17,260 nt of DNA from a bacterium (GTDB taxonomy: Bacteria > Patescibacteriota > Minisyncoccia > Phycocordibacterales > Phycocordibacteraceae): the NCBI GenBank assembly GCA_021812955.1, contig JAKAMJ010000003.1:1-17260 (forward strand). The letters are read 5' to 3'. Shown in pieces: positions 6,288-12,295 of this stretch (position 1 is its first letter; each line of letters begins with the position of its first letter). The notes under the pieces are model-generated. The model did not search any database and had not been told where the DNA came from. It saw only the letters and a program-made list of their open reading frames with translations. The position numbers and the translations under genes were made by a program.

Positions 6288-7679
6288 ATGATTGACCTCA
6301 AGACCATGGGCGCCGTGCTCGGAGAGTTCGAAGATCGCGGCATCAGCCGCGAGACGATGATAGACGCCATCGAGAACGCTATGGCGACCGCGTACAAGCG
6401 CGAATACGGCAAGCGCGGCCAGGTGGTGCGCGCGAAGCTCGACCTCAATTCTGGCACGATCGCGTTCGAGCAGGTGAAGACCGTGGTCGACGACACGACA
6501 GTACGCTTCCCTGCCGAGGGCGAGGAGGCTCCCGAGGAGCACGCTCACGCCTCGCATCCGCACGCGCTGCACGAGGAAGAAGAACTCGCAGACGGCGAGC
6601 TGCCGCGCTTCGACTCTGAGAAGCACATGCTCCTCGCGGACGCGAAGCTCATCAAGCGCGGCGTAGAGACCGGCGAAGAGATCGTCTTCCCTCTCGAGCC
6701 GCAGGACGACTTCGGTCGTATCGCTGCTCAGACCGCCAAGCAGGTCGTCATCCAGAAGGTGCGCGAGGCGGAGAAGATGTCGATGATGGAGGAATTCGGC
6801 GAGAAGAAGGGCGAGATCGTGAGCGGTATCGTGCAGCGTGTGGAGCGCGGCGCGTTGTTCGTCGACCTGGGTCGGACGACGGGCGTTATCCCTTACGAGG
6901 AGCAGATCCCGGGCGAGCGGTATCGCATGGGCGAGCGCATCCAGGCGTATCTCTACGCGGTGGAGGAAGGCTTCCGGGGCGTGTACCTGCGCCTCTCTCG
7001 CGCGCATCCGAAATTCGTGGTGAAGCTCTTCGAGATGGAAGCTCCGGAGCTGGCGAGCGGCGCTATCGAGATCAAGGCGCTTGCGCGCGAGCCAGGCAGC
7101 CGCACCAAGATCGCGCTTGCGGCCGTCGACCCGCACGTCGACCCGGTGGGCGCGCTCGTGGGCCAGCGCGGCGTGCGCGTCTCGACCGTGATGGGCGCGC
7201 TCGGCGGCGAGCGCATCGACATCATCGAGTGGAATGACGACGCTGCAGAGTTCGTCCGCGAGGCGCTCTCCCCAGCCACGCCGCTCAGCGTCGAGCTCGA
7301 CGAGGCCGACCACCGCGCGACGGTCACCGTCGCAGAAGACGAGCAGTCCCTTGCCATCGGTCGCGGCGGGCAGAACGTCCGCCTCGCTGCCAAGCTCACT
7401 GGCTGGAATATCGACATCGTCTCGACCGGTGGGTCGGAAGTCGCGGGGTCGAACGGAGACTCGGTCGTCGTCGCGACGGATGACGGCGACGAGGTTTTGA
7501 CGGCCGAAGAACCGGCAGCCGAAGCGGGCGTTTCTCCGACCGAGGAGTTCGGCGCGGTCGCTGAAGAAGACCCCGAGTCGGCCGCGCTTCCGGCCGAAGA
7601 GGAGCTCTCCGGCCTTCCTGCTTCTGACGAGACTGCCGCCGACCGCGAAGAGGATCGCGATACGGCGGTAGACGAGTAA
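6288..7679 (+). CDS. nusA: Transcription termination/antitermination factor NusA
   Basis: 463 residues. NusA binds RNA polymerase and nascent RNA and modulates pausing, intrinsic termination and antitermination. The RNAP-binding N-terminal domain spans about 1-170. The S1 domain starts at GEIVSGIVQRVERGALFVDL (about 175-240). KH1 covers about 241-325 and KH2 about 332-380, with the loop IGRGGQNVRLAAKL. The start ATG 6288 gives the family N-terminus MIDLKTMGAVLGEFEDRGIS. An in-frame ATG at 6216 would add 24 unrelated residues and lies among promoter elements. Two oddities are seen. A His/Glu-rich insertion (residues about 78-102, containing EEHAHASHPHALHEEEE) lies inside the N-terminal domain. 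The C-terminal tail (about 381-463) is a low-complexity acidic extension. The gene is monocistronic, closed by a strong terminator. Confidence 0.95.
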   Translation: MIDLKTMGAVLGEFEDRGISRETMIDAIENAMATAYKREYGKRGQVVRAKLDLNSGTIAFEQVKTVVDDTTVRFPAEGEEAPEEHAHASHPHALHEEEELADGELPRFDSEKHMLLADAKLIKRGVETGEEIVFPLEPQDDFGRIAAQTAKQVVIQKVREAEKMSMMEEFGEKKGEIVSGIVQRVERGALFVDLGRTTGVIPYEEQIPGERYRMGERIQAYLYAVEEGFRGVYLRLSRAHPKFVVKLFEMEAPELASGAIEIKALAREPGSRTKIALAAVDPHVDPVGALVGQRGVRVSTVMGALGGERIDIIEWNDDAAEFVREALSPATPLSVELDEADHRATVTVAEDEQSLAIGRGGQNVRLAAKLTGWNIDIVSTGGSEVAGSNGDSVVVATDDGDEVLTAEEPAAEAGVSPTEEFGAVAEEDPESAALPAEEELSGLPASDETAADREEDRDTAVDE

Positions 7680-7707
7680 GCACGCAAAGCAAAAACAAAG
7701 CAAAAGC

Positions 7708-7741
7708 AAAGCACGCGGCGCCGAAGGCGCCGCGTGCTTTT
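7708..7741 (+). terminator. Intrinsic terminator of nusA
   Basis: A 15-bp perfect stem (7708-7722 with 7726-7740) has a GAA loop and ends in a T-run (7738-7741). It is preceded by a short degenerate CAAAGCAAAA repeat tract (7683-7712), so the hairpin is flanked by A-rich and T-rich sides and may work in both directions. Confidence 0.85.
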
Positions 7742-7765
7742 GTGCTAGCGTTCAGGCCGGGGGTT

Positions 7766-7774
7766 TGCTATCGT
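7766..7774 (+). promoter_or_regulatory. Extended -10 of ppa
   Basis: TGC-TATCGT, ending 8 nt before the ppa ATG (7783), so a leaderless start is predicted. There is no clear -35. Confidence 0.45.
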
Positions 7775-7782
7775 TTACGCAT

Positions 7783-8370
7783 ATGGCAAACATCAATCAC
7801 GCACCGTCGAAGTTCATGTTGAATCTCCTGCACGTCCTTCCGCCCTTCGCAGACGAGGAGAAAGGTACGCTCAACGTCATCGTCGAGGTGTCCGCAGGCT
7901 CGATTAACAAGTATGAAATCATCACCGAGAGCGGCCAGCTCAAGCTCGACCGCGTGGGCTACTCCTCTCTCTCCTACCCCTTCACCTACGGCGCCATCCC
8001 GCAGACCTGGGACATCGACAACGACCCGCTCGACGTCGAGATCGTAAACGTCACGGAGTCCTTGGTGCCGGGCTCGGTCGTGGAGGCGCGCATCATCGGC
8101 GCGATGAAGTTCGTCGACGGGGGCGAAGTAGACGACAAGATCATCGCTGTCCTGGCCGACGACAAGCGCGTTGACCACATCAAGACCGTCGAAGACCTCG
8201 GCGAATACTTCAAGAAGGAGACGAAGTACTACTGGGAGAATTACAAAGCGCTCAAGAAGCCCGGCACCGGCGCCGTGGGCGAGTTCTTGAGCGCGGCAGA
8301 GGGTGTGAAAATCGTGAAAGAGAGCATCGAGCGCTACGACACCGAGTATAAGCCGAAGTTTAACGACTAA
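7783..8370 (+). CDS. ppa: Inorganic pyrophosphatase, family I
   Basis: 195 residues, normal for a soluble Mg-dependent family I enzyme. It hydrolyses pyrophosphate to two phosphates and so drives polymer synthesis forward. The signature D-x-D-P-L-D-V is present in DIDNDPLDVEI (residues about 84-94) and holds metal-binding aspartates. KYEI (about 48), DRVGYSSLSYPFTYGAIPQT (about 60-79) and VDDKIIAV (about 123-130) are further family blocks, and YFKKETKYYWENYK matches the usual C-terminal active-site helix. The ATG 7783 is chosen from the family start and the -10 spacing. It is first in a probable operon: its stop is 3 nt before the start of the 73-residue membrane protein, with clpP following. 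Confidence 0.95.
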   Translation: MANINHAPSKFMLNLLHVLPPFADEEKGTLNVIVEVSAGSINKYEIITESGQLKLDRVGYSSLSYPFTYGAIPQTWDIDNDPLDVEIVNVTESLVPGSVVEARIIGAMKFVDGGEVDDKIIAVLADDKRVDHIKTVEDLGEYFKKETKYYWENYKALKKPGTGAVGEFLSAAEGVKIVKESIERYDTEYKPKFND

Positions 8371-8373
8371 CCT

Positions 8374-8595
8374 ATGGATGAGACCACGAACAACGAGCTG
8401 CCCCTCCCGCCCGGCGTCCCATCGCCCAAGCAGCAGCAGTGGGGCGTGTTCATCTCGATTATCGTCATCGTGCTTATGATCATCATCGGCGCGTTCTACG
8501 CCTGGGGCCAGCGCATCGCGCAGAACGCCACGCCGAGTGTAGACACGATGCCCGTCGAGACAGCGACGACGACCGCACAATGGCTTATTCACTAA
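8374..8595 (+). CDS. Small single-pass membrane protein, unknown function
   Basis: 73 residues. It has a short polar, proline-rich N-terminus, one strongly hydrophobic segment (about residues 24-44, WGVFISIIVIVLMIIIGAFY) and a short Thr/Ala-rich tail, so the tail is probably outside the membrane. No motif or family is recognised. It lies 3 nt after ppa and 11 nt before clpP on the same strand, and is therefore almost certainly cotranscribed. The tight spacing and the membrane segment support a real gene despite the size. A role next to ClpP (for example as an adaptor) would be speculation. Confidence 0.75.
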   Translation: MDETTNNELPLPPGVPSPKQQQWGVFISIIVIVLMIIIGAFYAWGQRIAQNATPSVDTMPVETATTTAQWLIH

Positions 8596-8606
8596 TCCCC
8601 TACCCT

Positions 8607-9203
8607 ATGAAGACCTATCCCCGCGCATCCATGCTCGTCCCGATGGTCGTCGAGAAGAGTCAGTTCGGCGAGCGCGCATACGACATCTACTCCCGCCTCT
8701 TGAAGGAGCGCATCATCTTCCTCGGCGGGCCGATCGACGACGACGTAGCGAATCTCGTCATCGCGCAGCTTCTCTTCCTCGAAAGCGAGGACGCAAAGAA
8801 GGACATCAGCCTCTATATCAACAGTCCGGGCGGGTACATCCATTCCGGTCTCGCAATCGTCGACGCGATGAATCATGTGAAGCCGGATGTCTCTACAGTC
8901 GCTGTCGGGATGGCTGCTTCGATGGGCTCAATCATTCTCACTTCGGGCGCGAAGGGTAAGCGCTACGCGCTCCCGCACGCCGAAGTGATGATTCACCAGC
9001 CGAGCGGCGGTGCCGAGGGCCAGGCGAGTGACATCGAGATAAGTGCGAAGCACATACTCGCACAGCGCGAGCGCACCAATAAGATTCTCGCCAAGACTTC
9101 TGGACAGAAGCTCGAAAAGGTCGAAAAAGATGTCGACCGAGACTTCTTCATGACCGCTGACGAAGCCAAGAAGTACGGCATCGTCGACAAGGTGTTCGGA
9201 TAG
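8607..9203 (+). CDS. clpP: ATP-dependent Clp protease proteolytic subunit
   Basis: 198 residues. ClpP forms a 14-subunit barrel that degrades proteins fed to it by AAA+ unfoldases such as ClpX. The serine-protease triad is complete: Ser105 in GMAASMGS, His130 in VMIHQPSGG and Asp179 in DVDRDFFMTADEA. The C-terminus AKKYGIVDKVFG is typical. The start is uncertain. ATG 8607 follows the upstream stop by 11 nt. ATG 8631 would give the common MLVPMVVEK start. ATG 8580 would overlap the upstream gene. No Shine-Dalgarno is seen for any of them. Part of its 3' end (9163-9203) is repeated in diverged form after hicA at 9709-9749. Confidence 0.95.
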   Translation: MKTYPRASMLVPMVVEKSQFGERAYDIYSRLLKERIIFLGGPIDDDVANLVIAQLLFLESEDAKKDISLYINSPGGYIHSGLAIVDAMNHVKPDVSTVAVGMAASMGSIILTSGAKGKRYALPHAEVMIHQPSGGAEGQASDIEISAKHILAQRERTNKILAKTSGQKLEKVEKDVDRDFFMTADEAKKYGIVDKVFG

Positions 9204-9221
9204 CCACAAACAAGATGAAAC

Positions 9222-9250
9222 ACGCCGCGCCGGCGAAGCCGGCGCGGTGT
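9222..9250 (+). terminator. Terminator of the ppa-clpP operon
   Basis: A 13-bp stem (9222-9234 with 9238-9250, one G-T pair) has a GAA loop and contains GCGAAGC. It lies 18 nt after clpP. There is no long T-run. The hicB extended -10 starts 2 nt after the stem. Confidence 0.7.
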
Positions 9251-9252
9251 TG

Positions 9253-9261
9253 TGGTATGAT
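9253..9261 (+). promoter_or_regulatory. Extended -10 of hicBA
   Basis: TGG-TATGAT, 6 nt before the hicB ATG. The region where a -35 would sit is filled by the clpP terminator hairpin, so this promoter probably relies on the extended -10. Confidence 0.5.
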
Positions 9262-9267
9262 GTCGGC

Positions 9268-9516
9268 ATGAAAAAGAGTGCAAAACTACCCGCACGACTC
9301 TCGTCCCTCACGGTCGAATTCGATCGTGAAGCTGATGGTCGCTGGATTGCCGAAATCCCGAAACTCCCGGGGGTTATGGCTTATGGCGCTACCAAACGCG
9401 AAGCACAGCAGCGGGTATACGCTATCGCTTTGCGCACGATTGCCGACAGTGTGGAACAAGGGTCTTTTTTCTCACCCATTTCCCGTTTGTTCGGTTATGG
9501 AGTGGCGCGCGGTTAA
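9268..9516 (+). CDS. hicB: HicB-family antitoxin
   Basis: 82 residues. It carries the HicB partial RNase H-like fold: LTVEFDREADGRWIAEIPKLPGV (residues about 12-34), then an alpha helix with AYGATKREAQQRVYAIALRTIADSVE. It lacks a C-terminal helix-turn-helix or ribbon-helix-helix domain, as in short HicB forms. HicB binds and neutralises the HicA mRNA interferase. It overlaps hicA by 20 nt, in the antitoxin-first order. The start ATG 9268 is fixed by the extended -10 6 nt upstream; an in-frame TTG at 9247 lies inside the terminator hairpin. Confidence 0.85.
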   Translation: MKKSAKLPARLSSLTVEFDREADGRWIAEIPKLPGVMAYGATKREAQQRVYAIALRTIADSVEQGSFFSPISRLFGYGVARG

Positions 9517-9706
9517 AGCGTCTCGTGTATTGAAGGCGCTTCTTTCCTGCGGATGGAGCATCAAACGCCAGAAAAGTTCTCATCGCACGCTTGCGAGGCC
9601 CGGTTGGCCGGATTATACGTTCTCCTTCCATGATCGAGAAGAAATCGGTCCGCGCATGCTTGCTCGTATCGCGAAACACACCGGCCTCACGCCGGACGAT
9701 CTCTAA
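9497..9706 (+). CDS. hicA: HicA-family mRNA interferase toxin
   Basis: 69 residues, normal for HicA. The dsRBD-like fold is suggested by KASRVLKALLSCGWSIKRQKSSHRTLARPG. His28 or so, in the SSHRTL context, is the expected catalytic histidine. The C-terminus (EEIGPRMLARIAKHTGLTPDD) matches the family ending. HicA cleaves mRNA in a ribosome-independent way. The ATG lies inside the hicB end (TATGGAG), giving a 20-nt overlap and probable translational coupling. The gene appears intact. It is followed 1 nt after its stop by a clpP-tail-like sequence. Confidence 0.88.
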   Translation: MEWRAVKASRVLKALLSCGWSIKRQKSSHRTLARPGWPDYTFSFHDREEIGPRMLARIAKHTGLTPDDL

Positions 9707-9707
9707 C

Positions 9708-9749
9708 AAAGCCCGGGAGTACGGCATCGTCGATAAGGTGTTCGGGTAA
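9708..9749 (+). pseudogene. Second, diverged copy of the clpP 3' end
   Basis: In frame this encodes KAREYGIVDKVFG followed by TAA, matching the intact clpP end KAKKYGIVDKVFG with TAG at 9165-9203. Over 41 nt (9163-9203 versus 9709-9749) there are 7 differences. They include silent changes (GAC/GAT, GGA/GGG) and a different stop codon. This is therefore not a fresh duplication; it looks like the tail of another clpP allele carried with or left by the hicBA insertion. It has no start codon of its own. Confidence 0.8.
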
Positions 9750-9750
9750 T

Positions 9751-9791
9751 CGTATTGAAGTCGAACTTCAATACGCTATCTTACGAGATAG
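9751..9791. other. Two adjacent small hairpins after the clpP remnant
   Basis: 9751-9761 pairs perfectly with 9765-9775 (11 bp, loop CGA). 9776-9781 pairs with 9786-9791 (6 bp, loop TACG). With the terminator at 9798 they make three consecutive stem-loops. Confidence 0.6.
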
Positions 9792-9797
9792 ACAGAG

Positions 9798-9828
9798 AAA
9801 CGCGCGCCGCGAAGCGGCGCGCGTTTTT
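9798..9828 (+). terminator. Intrinsic terminator after hicBA
   Basis: A 13-bp stem (9798-9810 with 9814-9826) has loop GAA, contains GCGAAGC, and ends in TTTTT (9824-9828). It lies between convergent genes. Confidence 0.85.
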
Positions 9829-9848
9829 GCATCACGGCGAAGCGGGCA

Positions 9849-10046
9849 CTACGATCTGCCCCATTCAGCCTGAACGGGTCGGCCGTTCTTGAAAGTGACG
9901 CTTATGAAGCGCCGCTTTCGCGAAACCTCCTGCAAGGTCACCGAGCCCTCCTCGGTTCCCACGAGCGCGAGATCCCGAATTGGGACCCCGAGCTGGCTTG
10001 ACGCGAACTGACGAGCCTCGAGAGAAAAAGCTTTTTCGTTGGACAT
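9849..10046 (-). CDS. Small protein of unknown function
   Basis: 65 residues beginning MSNEKAFSLEARQFASS. The protein is soluble and basic at the centre (VSRKRRFISV). The second half looks like alternating beta strands (SVTLQEV, RFISVTFKNGRPVQAEW). No family is recognised. It is supported as a gene by an ATG 5 nt after a strong purine-rich AAGGGGGGGG sequence, the best Shine-Dalgarno-like site in the window, and by convergent placement against hicA with a terminator between. It is divergent from rny. Confidence 0.6.
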   Translation of the reverse strand: MSNEKAFSLEARQFASSQLGVPIRDLALVGTEEGSVTLQEVSRKRRFISVTFKNGRPVQAEWGRS

Positions 10047-10051
10047 TTGAA

Positions 10052-10059
10052 CCCCCCCC
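10052..10059 (-). promoter_or_regulatory. Shine-Dalgarno-like tract of eight G for the 65-residue gene
   Basis: Eight consecutive C on plus (G on minus) lie 5 nt before the ATG. It is the only clear ribosome-binding-like sequence for a gene here. Homopolymers of this length can slip, so its length could vary between cells. Confidence 0.5.
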
Positions 10060-10174
10060 TTCTTTTGGTTATTGTCTGCGGCTGTTTGCCGCTGTTAAAA
10101 AACTGCCTATGCGCAAAGGTACCACGATAGCGGCATCGCGCAAGTGCCGGAGCCGAGCCAATGCCCGTGGTTTG

Positions 10175-10183
10175 TGCTAGAGT
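10175..10183 (+). promoter_or_regulatory. Extended -10 of rny
   Basis: TGC-TAGAGT, 8 nt before the rny ATG at 10192. Predicted leaderless. Confidence 0.5.
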
Positions 10184-10191
10184 CCTCCCAT

Positions 10192-11721
10192 ATGTCGCTC
10201 AAGATAATACTTATATTGCTGGCCCTTTCCGGGATCGGGGGCATCGTGCTCGGCTATGTCCTCCGCGTGCTCATCGGGCTCGCGAGCCGTAGTTCCGTCG
10301 AGCTAGACACGAAGCGCCGCCTGCTCCAGGCCAAGGAACAGGCCGCGAAGATCCTCGCTGATGCCGAGTTCCGCAGCGAGATAATAGAGACGGAACGGCT
10401 CGAGAGCGTCGAGGAACGCGAAAGCAAGGTTTCGGCGCGCGAGGAGCGGCTCGCCGTGCGCGAGGAGTTCATAGACTCCCGCCAGCGCGACCTCGACGAC
10501 AAGGAGGCCGAAGTCCGCGCTCGCGAGCAGGAAGCGGCGCGCGTGCGGAACGAGGCCGAGTCGCTCGCTGCGCGCCGTGCCAAAGAGCTCGCGAATATCG
10601 CCAACCTTTCAGAAAGCAAGGCGCGGGAGGAGCTTTTCGCGGAAATCGAGCGCGCGCACGAGGAAGCGATACTCTCGCGCTTGCAGAAGCTTTCTGCGCA
10701 CGGCCGCGAGCGCCTCGAAAGCAAGGCGCGGGACATCCTCACGGCAGTCATCCACCGCCTGGGGAACGCTGTAAACGCTGAGACGGTCTCTCTCTCGGTC
10801 CCGCTCCCGTCTGAAGAAGTGAAGGGGCGGATAATCGGCAAGGAGGGGCGCAACATAAAGGCGTTTGAGCGCGCGACCGGCGTGGACGTCATCATAGACG
10901 ATTCTCCGGACCGCGTGACGCTTTCGTCGTTCGATCCGCTCCGGCGTGCGGTTGCAAAGAGCGCGCTTGAGAAGCTCATCGCGGACGGCCGCATCCAGCC
11001 CGCGAAGATAGAAGAGGTCGTCGAGAAGACGCGCGCCCAGCTCGCGGATATCGTCGAGCAGCAGGGTGAGGCTGCGGCATACGAAGCGGGCGTCGTCGGG
11101 CTCGACACGAAGCTTGTCGCGCTTCTCGGGCGTCTCCACTTCCGGACTAGTTTCGGGCAGAACATCCTCCAACATTCCGTGGAAGCGGCGCACCTGGCGG
11201 GTATGCTTGCGGCAGAGCTTGGAGCGGACCAGGCAGTGGCTCGCGCCGGCGCGCTCTTGCACGACATCGGCAAGGCGGTGGATCACGAGGTGCAAGGGTC
11301 GCACGTCGAGATCGGGCGGCGGATCCTGGAGAAGTACGGCGTCGATAAGCGCGTTATCGAGGCGATGCAGTCGCATCACGATGAGTACCCGTACGAGACG
11401 CCGGAGGCGGTTATCGTGCAGGTAGCAGACGCGGTCTCAAGCGGCCGGCCCGGAGCGCGTCGGGACACTCTGGACCGCTACCTCGAACGCTTGAGCGATC
11501 TGGAACGCCTCGCGGCCGCGTTCGAGGGCGTGGAGAAGGTGTACGCTATCGCCGCAGGGCGCGAGATACGCATCTTCGTCAACCCCGGGAAGGTTTCGGA
11601 CGTGGCGATGCACAAGCTCGCGCGCGACATCGCGCAGCACGTCCAGAGCGAATTGAAATATCCGGGCGAGATAAAAGTGAACGTCATCCGCGAAAACCGA
11701 GTCGTCGAGTTCGCACGCTGA
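10192..11721 (+). CDS. rny: Ribonuclease Y
   Basis: 509 residues, the normal length. RNase Y is a membrane-anchored endoribonuclease that starts mRNA decay. Domains in order: a transmembrane anchor (about residues 3-30), a long charged coiled coil (about 38-165, with many Glu/Arg heptads), a KH domain (about 203-262, GRIIGKEGRNIKAFERATGV) and an HD domain (about 326-420) with the metal-binding pair His357-Asp358 in LLHDIGKAVDHE. The C-terminus ends EIKVNVIRENRVVEFAR, as in the family. The ATG 10192 is chosen over an in-frame GTG at 10144 because the membrane anchor starts there and the extended -10 is 8 nt upstream. It is followed by the HU gene on the same strand with its own promoter. Confidence 0.96.
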   Translation: MSLKIILILLALSGIGGIVLGYVLRVLIGLASRSSVELDTKRRLLQAKEQAAKILADAEFRSEIIETERLESVEERESKVSAREERLAVREEFIDSRQRDLDDKEAEVRAREQEAARVRNEAESLAARRAKELANIANLSESKAREELFAEIERAHEEAILSRLQKLSAHGRERLESKARDILTAVIHRLGNAVNAETVSLSVPLPSEEVKGRIIGKEGRNIKAFERATGVDVIIDDSPDRVTLSSFDPLRRAVAKSALEKLIADGRIQPAKIEEVVEKTRAQLADIVEQQGEAAAYEAGVVGLDTKLVALLGRLHFRTSFGQNILQHSVEAAHLAGMLAAELGADQAVARAGALLHDIGKAVDHEVQGSHVEIGRRILEKYGVDKRVIEAMQSHHDEYPYETPEAVIVQVADAVSSGRPGARRDTLDRYLERLSDLERLAAAFEGVEKVYAIAAGREIRIFVNPGKVSDVAMHKLARDIAQHVQSELKYPGEIKVNVIRENRVVEFAR

Positions 11722-11755
11722 TTCCACCACTATCCACCTTGGTTGTAAAGCCCTA

Positions 11756-11783
11756 TTGCGTAATGCAAGGCATTTCCTATACT
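11756..11783 (+). promoter_or_regulatory. Promoter of the HU gene
   Basis: TTGCGT (11756-11761), a 16-nt spacer and TATACT (11778-11783). A start near 11790 gives a leader of about 50 nt, unlike the leaderless neighbours. The leader holds a short CTGG-TTTA-CCAG stem (11816-11827) and no clear Shine-Dalgarno. Confidence 0.55.
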
Positions 11784-11840
11784 TTATGGCATACCGGGGC
11801 TCTCGCTTGTGGCGCCTGGTTTACCAGCTAGCAGAATCTC

Positions 11841-12113
11841 ATGAACAAAGCAGACATTGTCGACAAGGTGCACGGCGTCCTCGGCTCTACCAAGGCAGAC
11901 GCAGAGCGCGCAGTCGAGACGGTCATCGAGTCCATCGTGTCCGGCCTCAAGGGCGGAGATGAAGTCTCGATCGCAGGCCTTGGCATCTTCGCGACGAAGG
12001 CTCGGCCTGCGCGCGAGGGTCGCAACCCGCGCACTGGCGAGACGATCCGCATCGCGGCGACCCGTACGGCGAAGTTCCGCCCAGCGAAAGCGCTCAAGGA
12101 CGCGGTGAAATAG
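11841..12113 (+). CDS. HU/IHF-family DNA-binding protein
   Basis: 90 residues, the normal size for HU. The N-terminal helical dimerisation half is MNKADIVDKVHGVLGSTKADAERAVETVIESI. The beta-arm region carries the family signature with GRNPRTGETIRI (residues about 61-72) and the DNA-intercalating proline in NPRTG. It ends with AKFRPAKALKDAVK. HU bends and compacts DNA. It stands alone between rny and a strong terminator. HU and IHF subunits cannot be separated with certainty here; a single HU-type homodimer is most likely. Confidence 0.95.
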   Translation: MNKADIVDKVHGVLGSTKADAERAVETVIESIVSGLKGGDEVSIAGLGIFATKARPAREGRNPRTGETIRIAATRTAKFRPAKALKDAVK

Positions 12114-12122
12114 TTTTGGCAG

Positions 12123-12167
12123 GAAATGAAAATGCGCGGCGCCGAAGGCGCCGCGCATTTTCATTTC
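12123..12167. terminator. 21-bp perfect bidirectional terminator after the HU gene
   Basis: 12123-12143 pairs with 12147-12167 without mismatch, with loop GAA. The A-rich left arm end and T-rich right arm end allow use in both directions: HU on plus and tRNA-Gly on minus. Confidence 0.88.
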
Positions 12168-12186
12168 AAACCAAGCTAAAGCGCTG

Positions 12187-12257
12187 TGCGGGATAGGAGA
12201 ATCGGACTCCTGCTCTCAGTTTGGAAAACTGATGTTCTACCATTAAACTAATCCCGC
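12187..12257 (-). tRNA. tRNA-Gly (anticodon UCC)
   Basis: A complete cloverleaf. The acceptor GCGGGAT pairs with ATCCCGC. The D arm contains GTTTAATGGTAGAAC. The anticodon stem TCAGT/ACTGA encloses loop TTTCCAA with anticodon TCC. The T arm GGAG/CTCC has loop TCCGATT. The discriminator is A, and CCA is not encoded (CAG follows). An extended -10 (TGG-TATTCT, 12266-12274 on minus) ends 8 nt before the tRNA 5' end, so transcription may start at or next to the first tRNA base. Confidence 0.95.
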
Positions 12258-12295
12258 CTGATGCGAGAATACCATTTTTGCGCTAGCGTATACAG
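12258..12295. promoter_or_regulatory. 38-bp divergent promoter region
   Basis: The minus strand carries TGG-TATTCT (12266-12274) for tRNA-Gly. The plus strand carries TAGCGT (12284-12289), 6 nt before the protease ATG, with TATACA overlapping downstream. The two promoters share one short spacer. Confidence 0.5.

Noticed and set aside
6240..7709. Long open frames antisense to nusA, rny, pilB and pilC
   Set aside because: They are products of GC-rich codon bias, lack recognisable domains, and lie fully opposite well-supported genes.
7683..7712. CAAAGCAAAA tract as a CRISPR-like or functional repeat
   Set aside because: Units are too short and irregular; it reads as A-rich sequence before the nusA terminator. 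No CRISPR array or cas gene is seen anywhere in the window.
10079..10094. GCGGC-TGTTT-GCCGC stem upstream of rny as a riboswitch
   Set aside because: A five-pair stem with no further structure, upstream of a predicted leaderless start.
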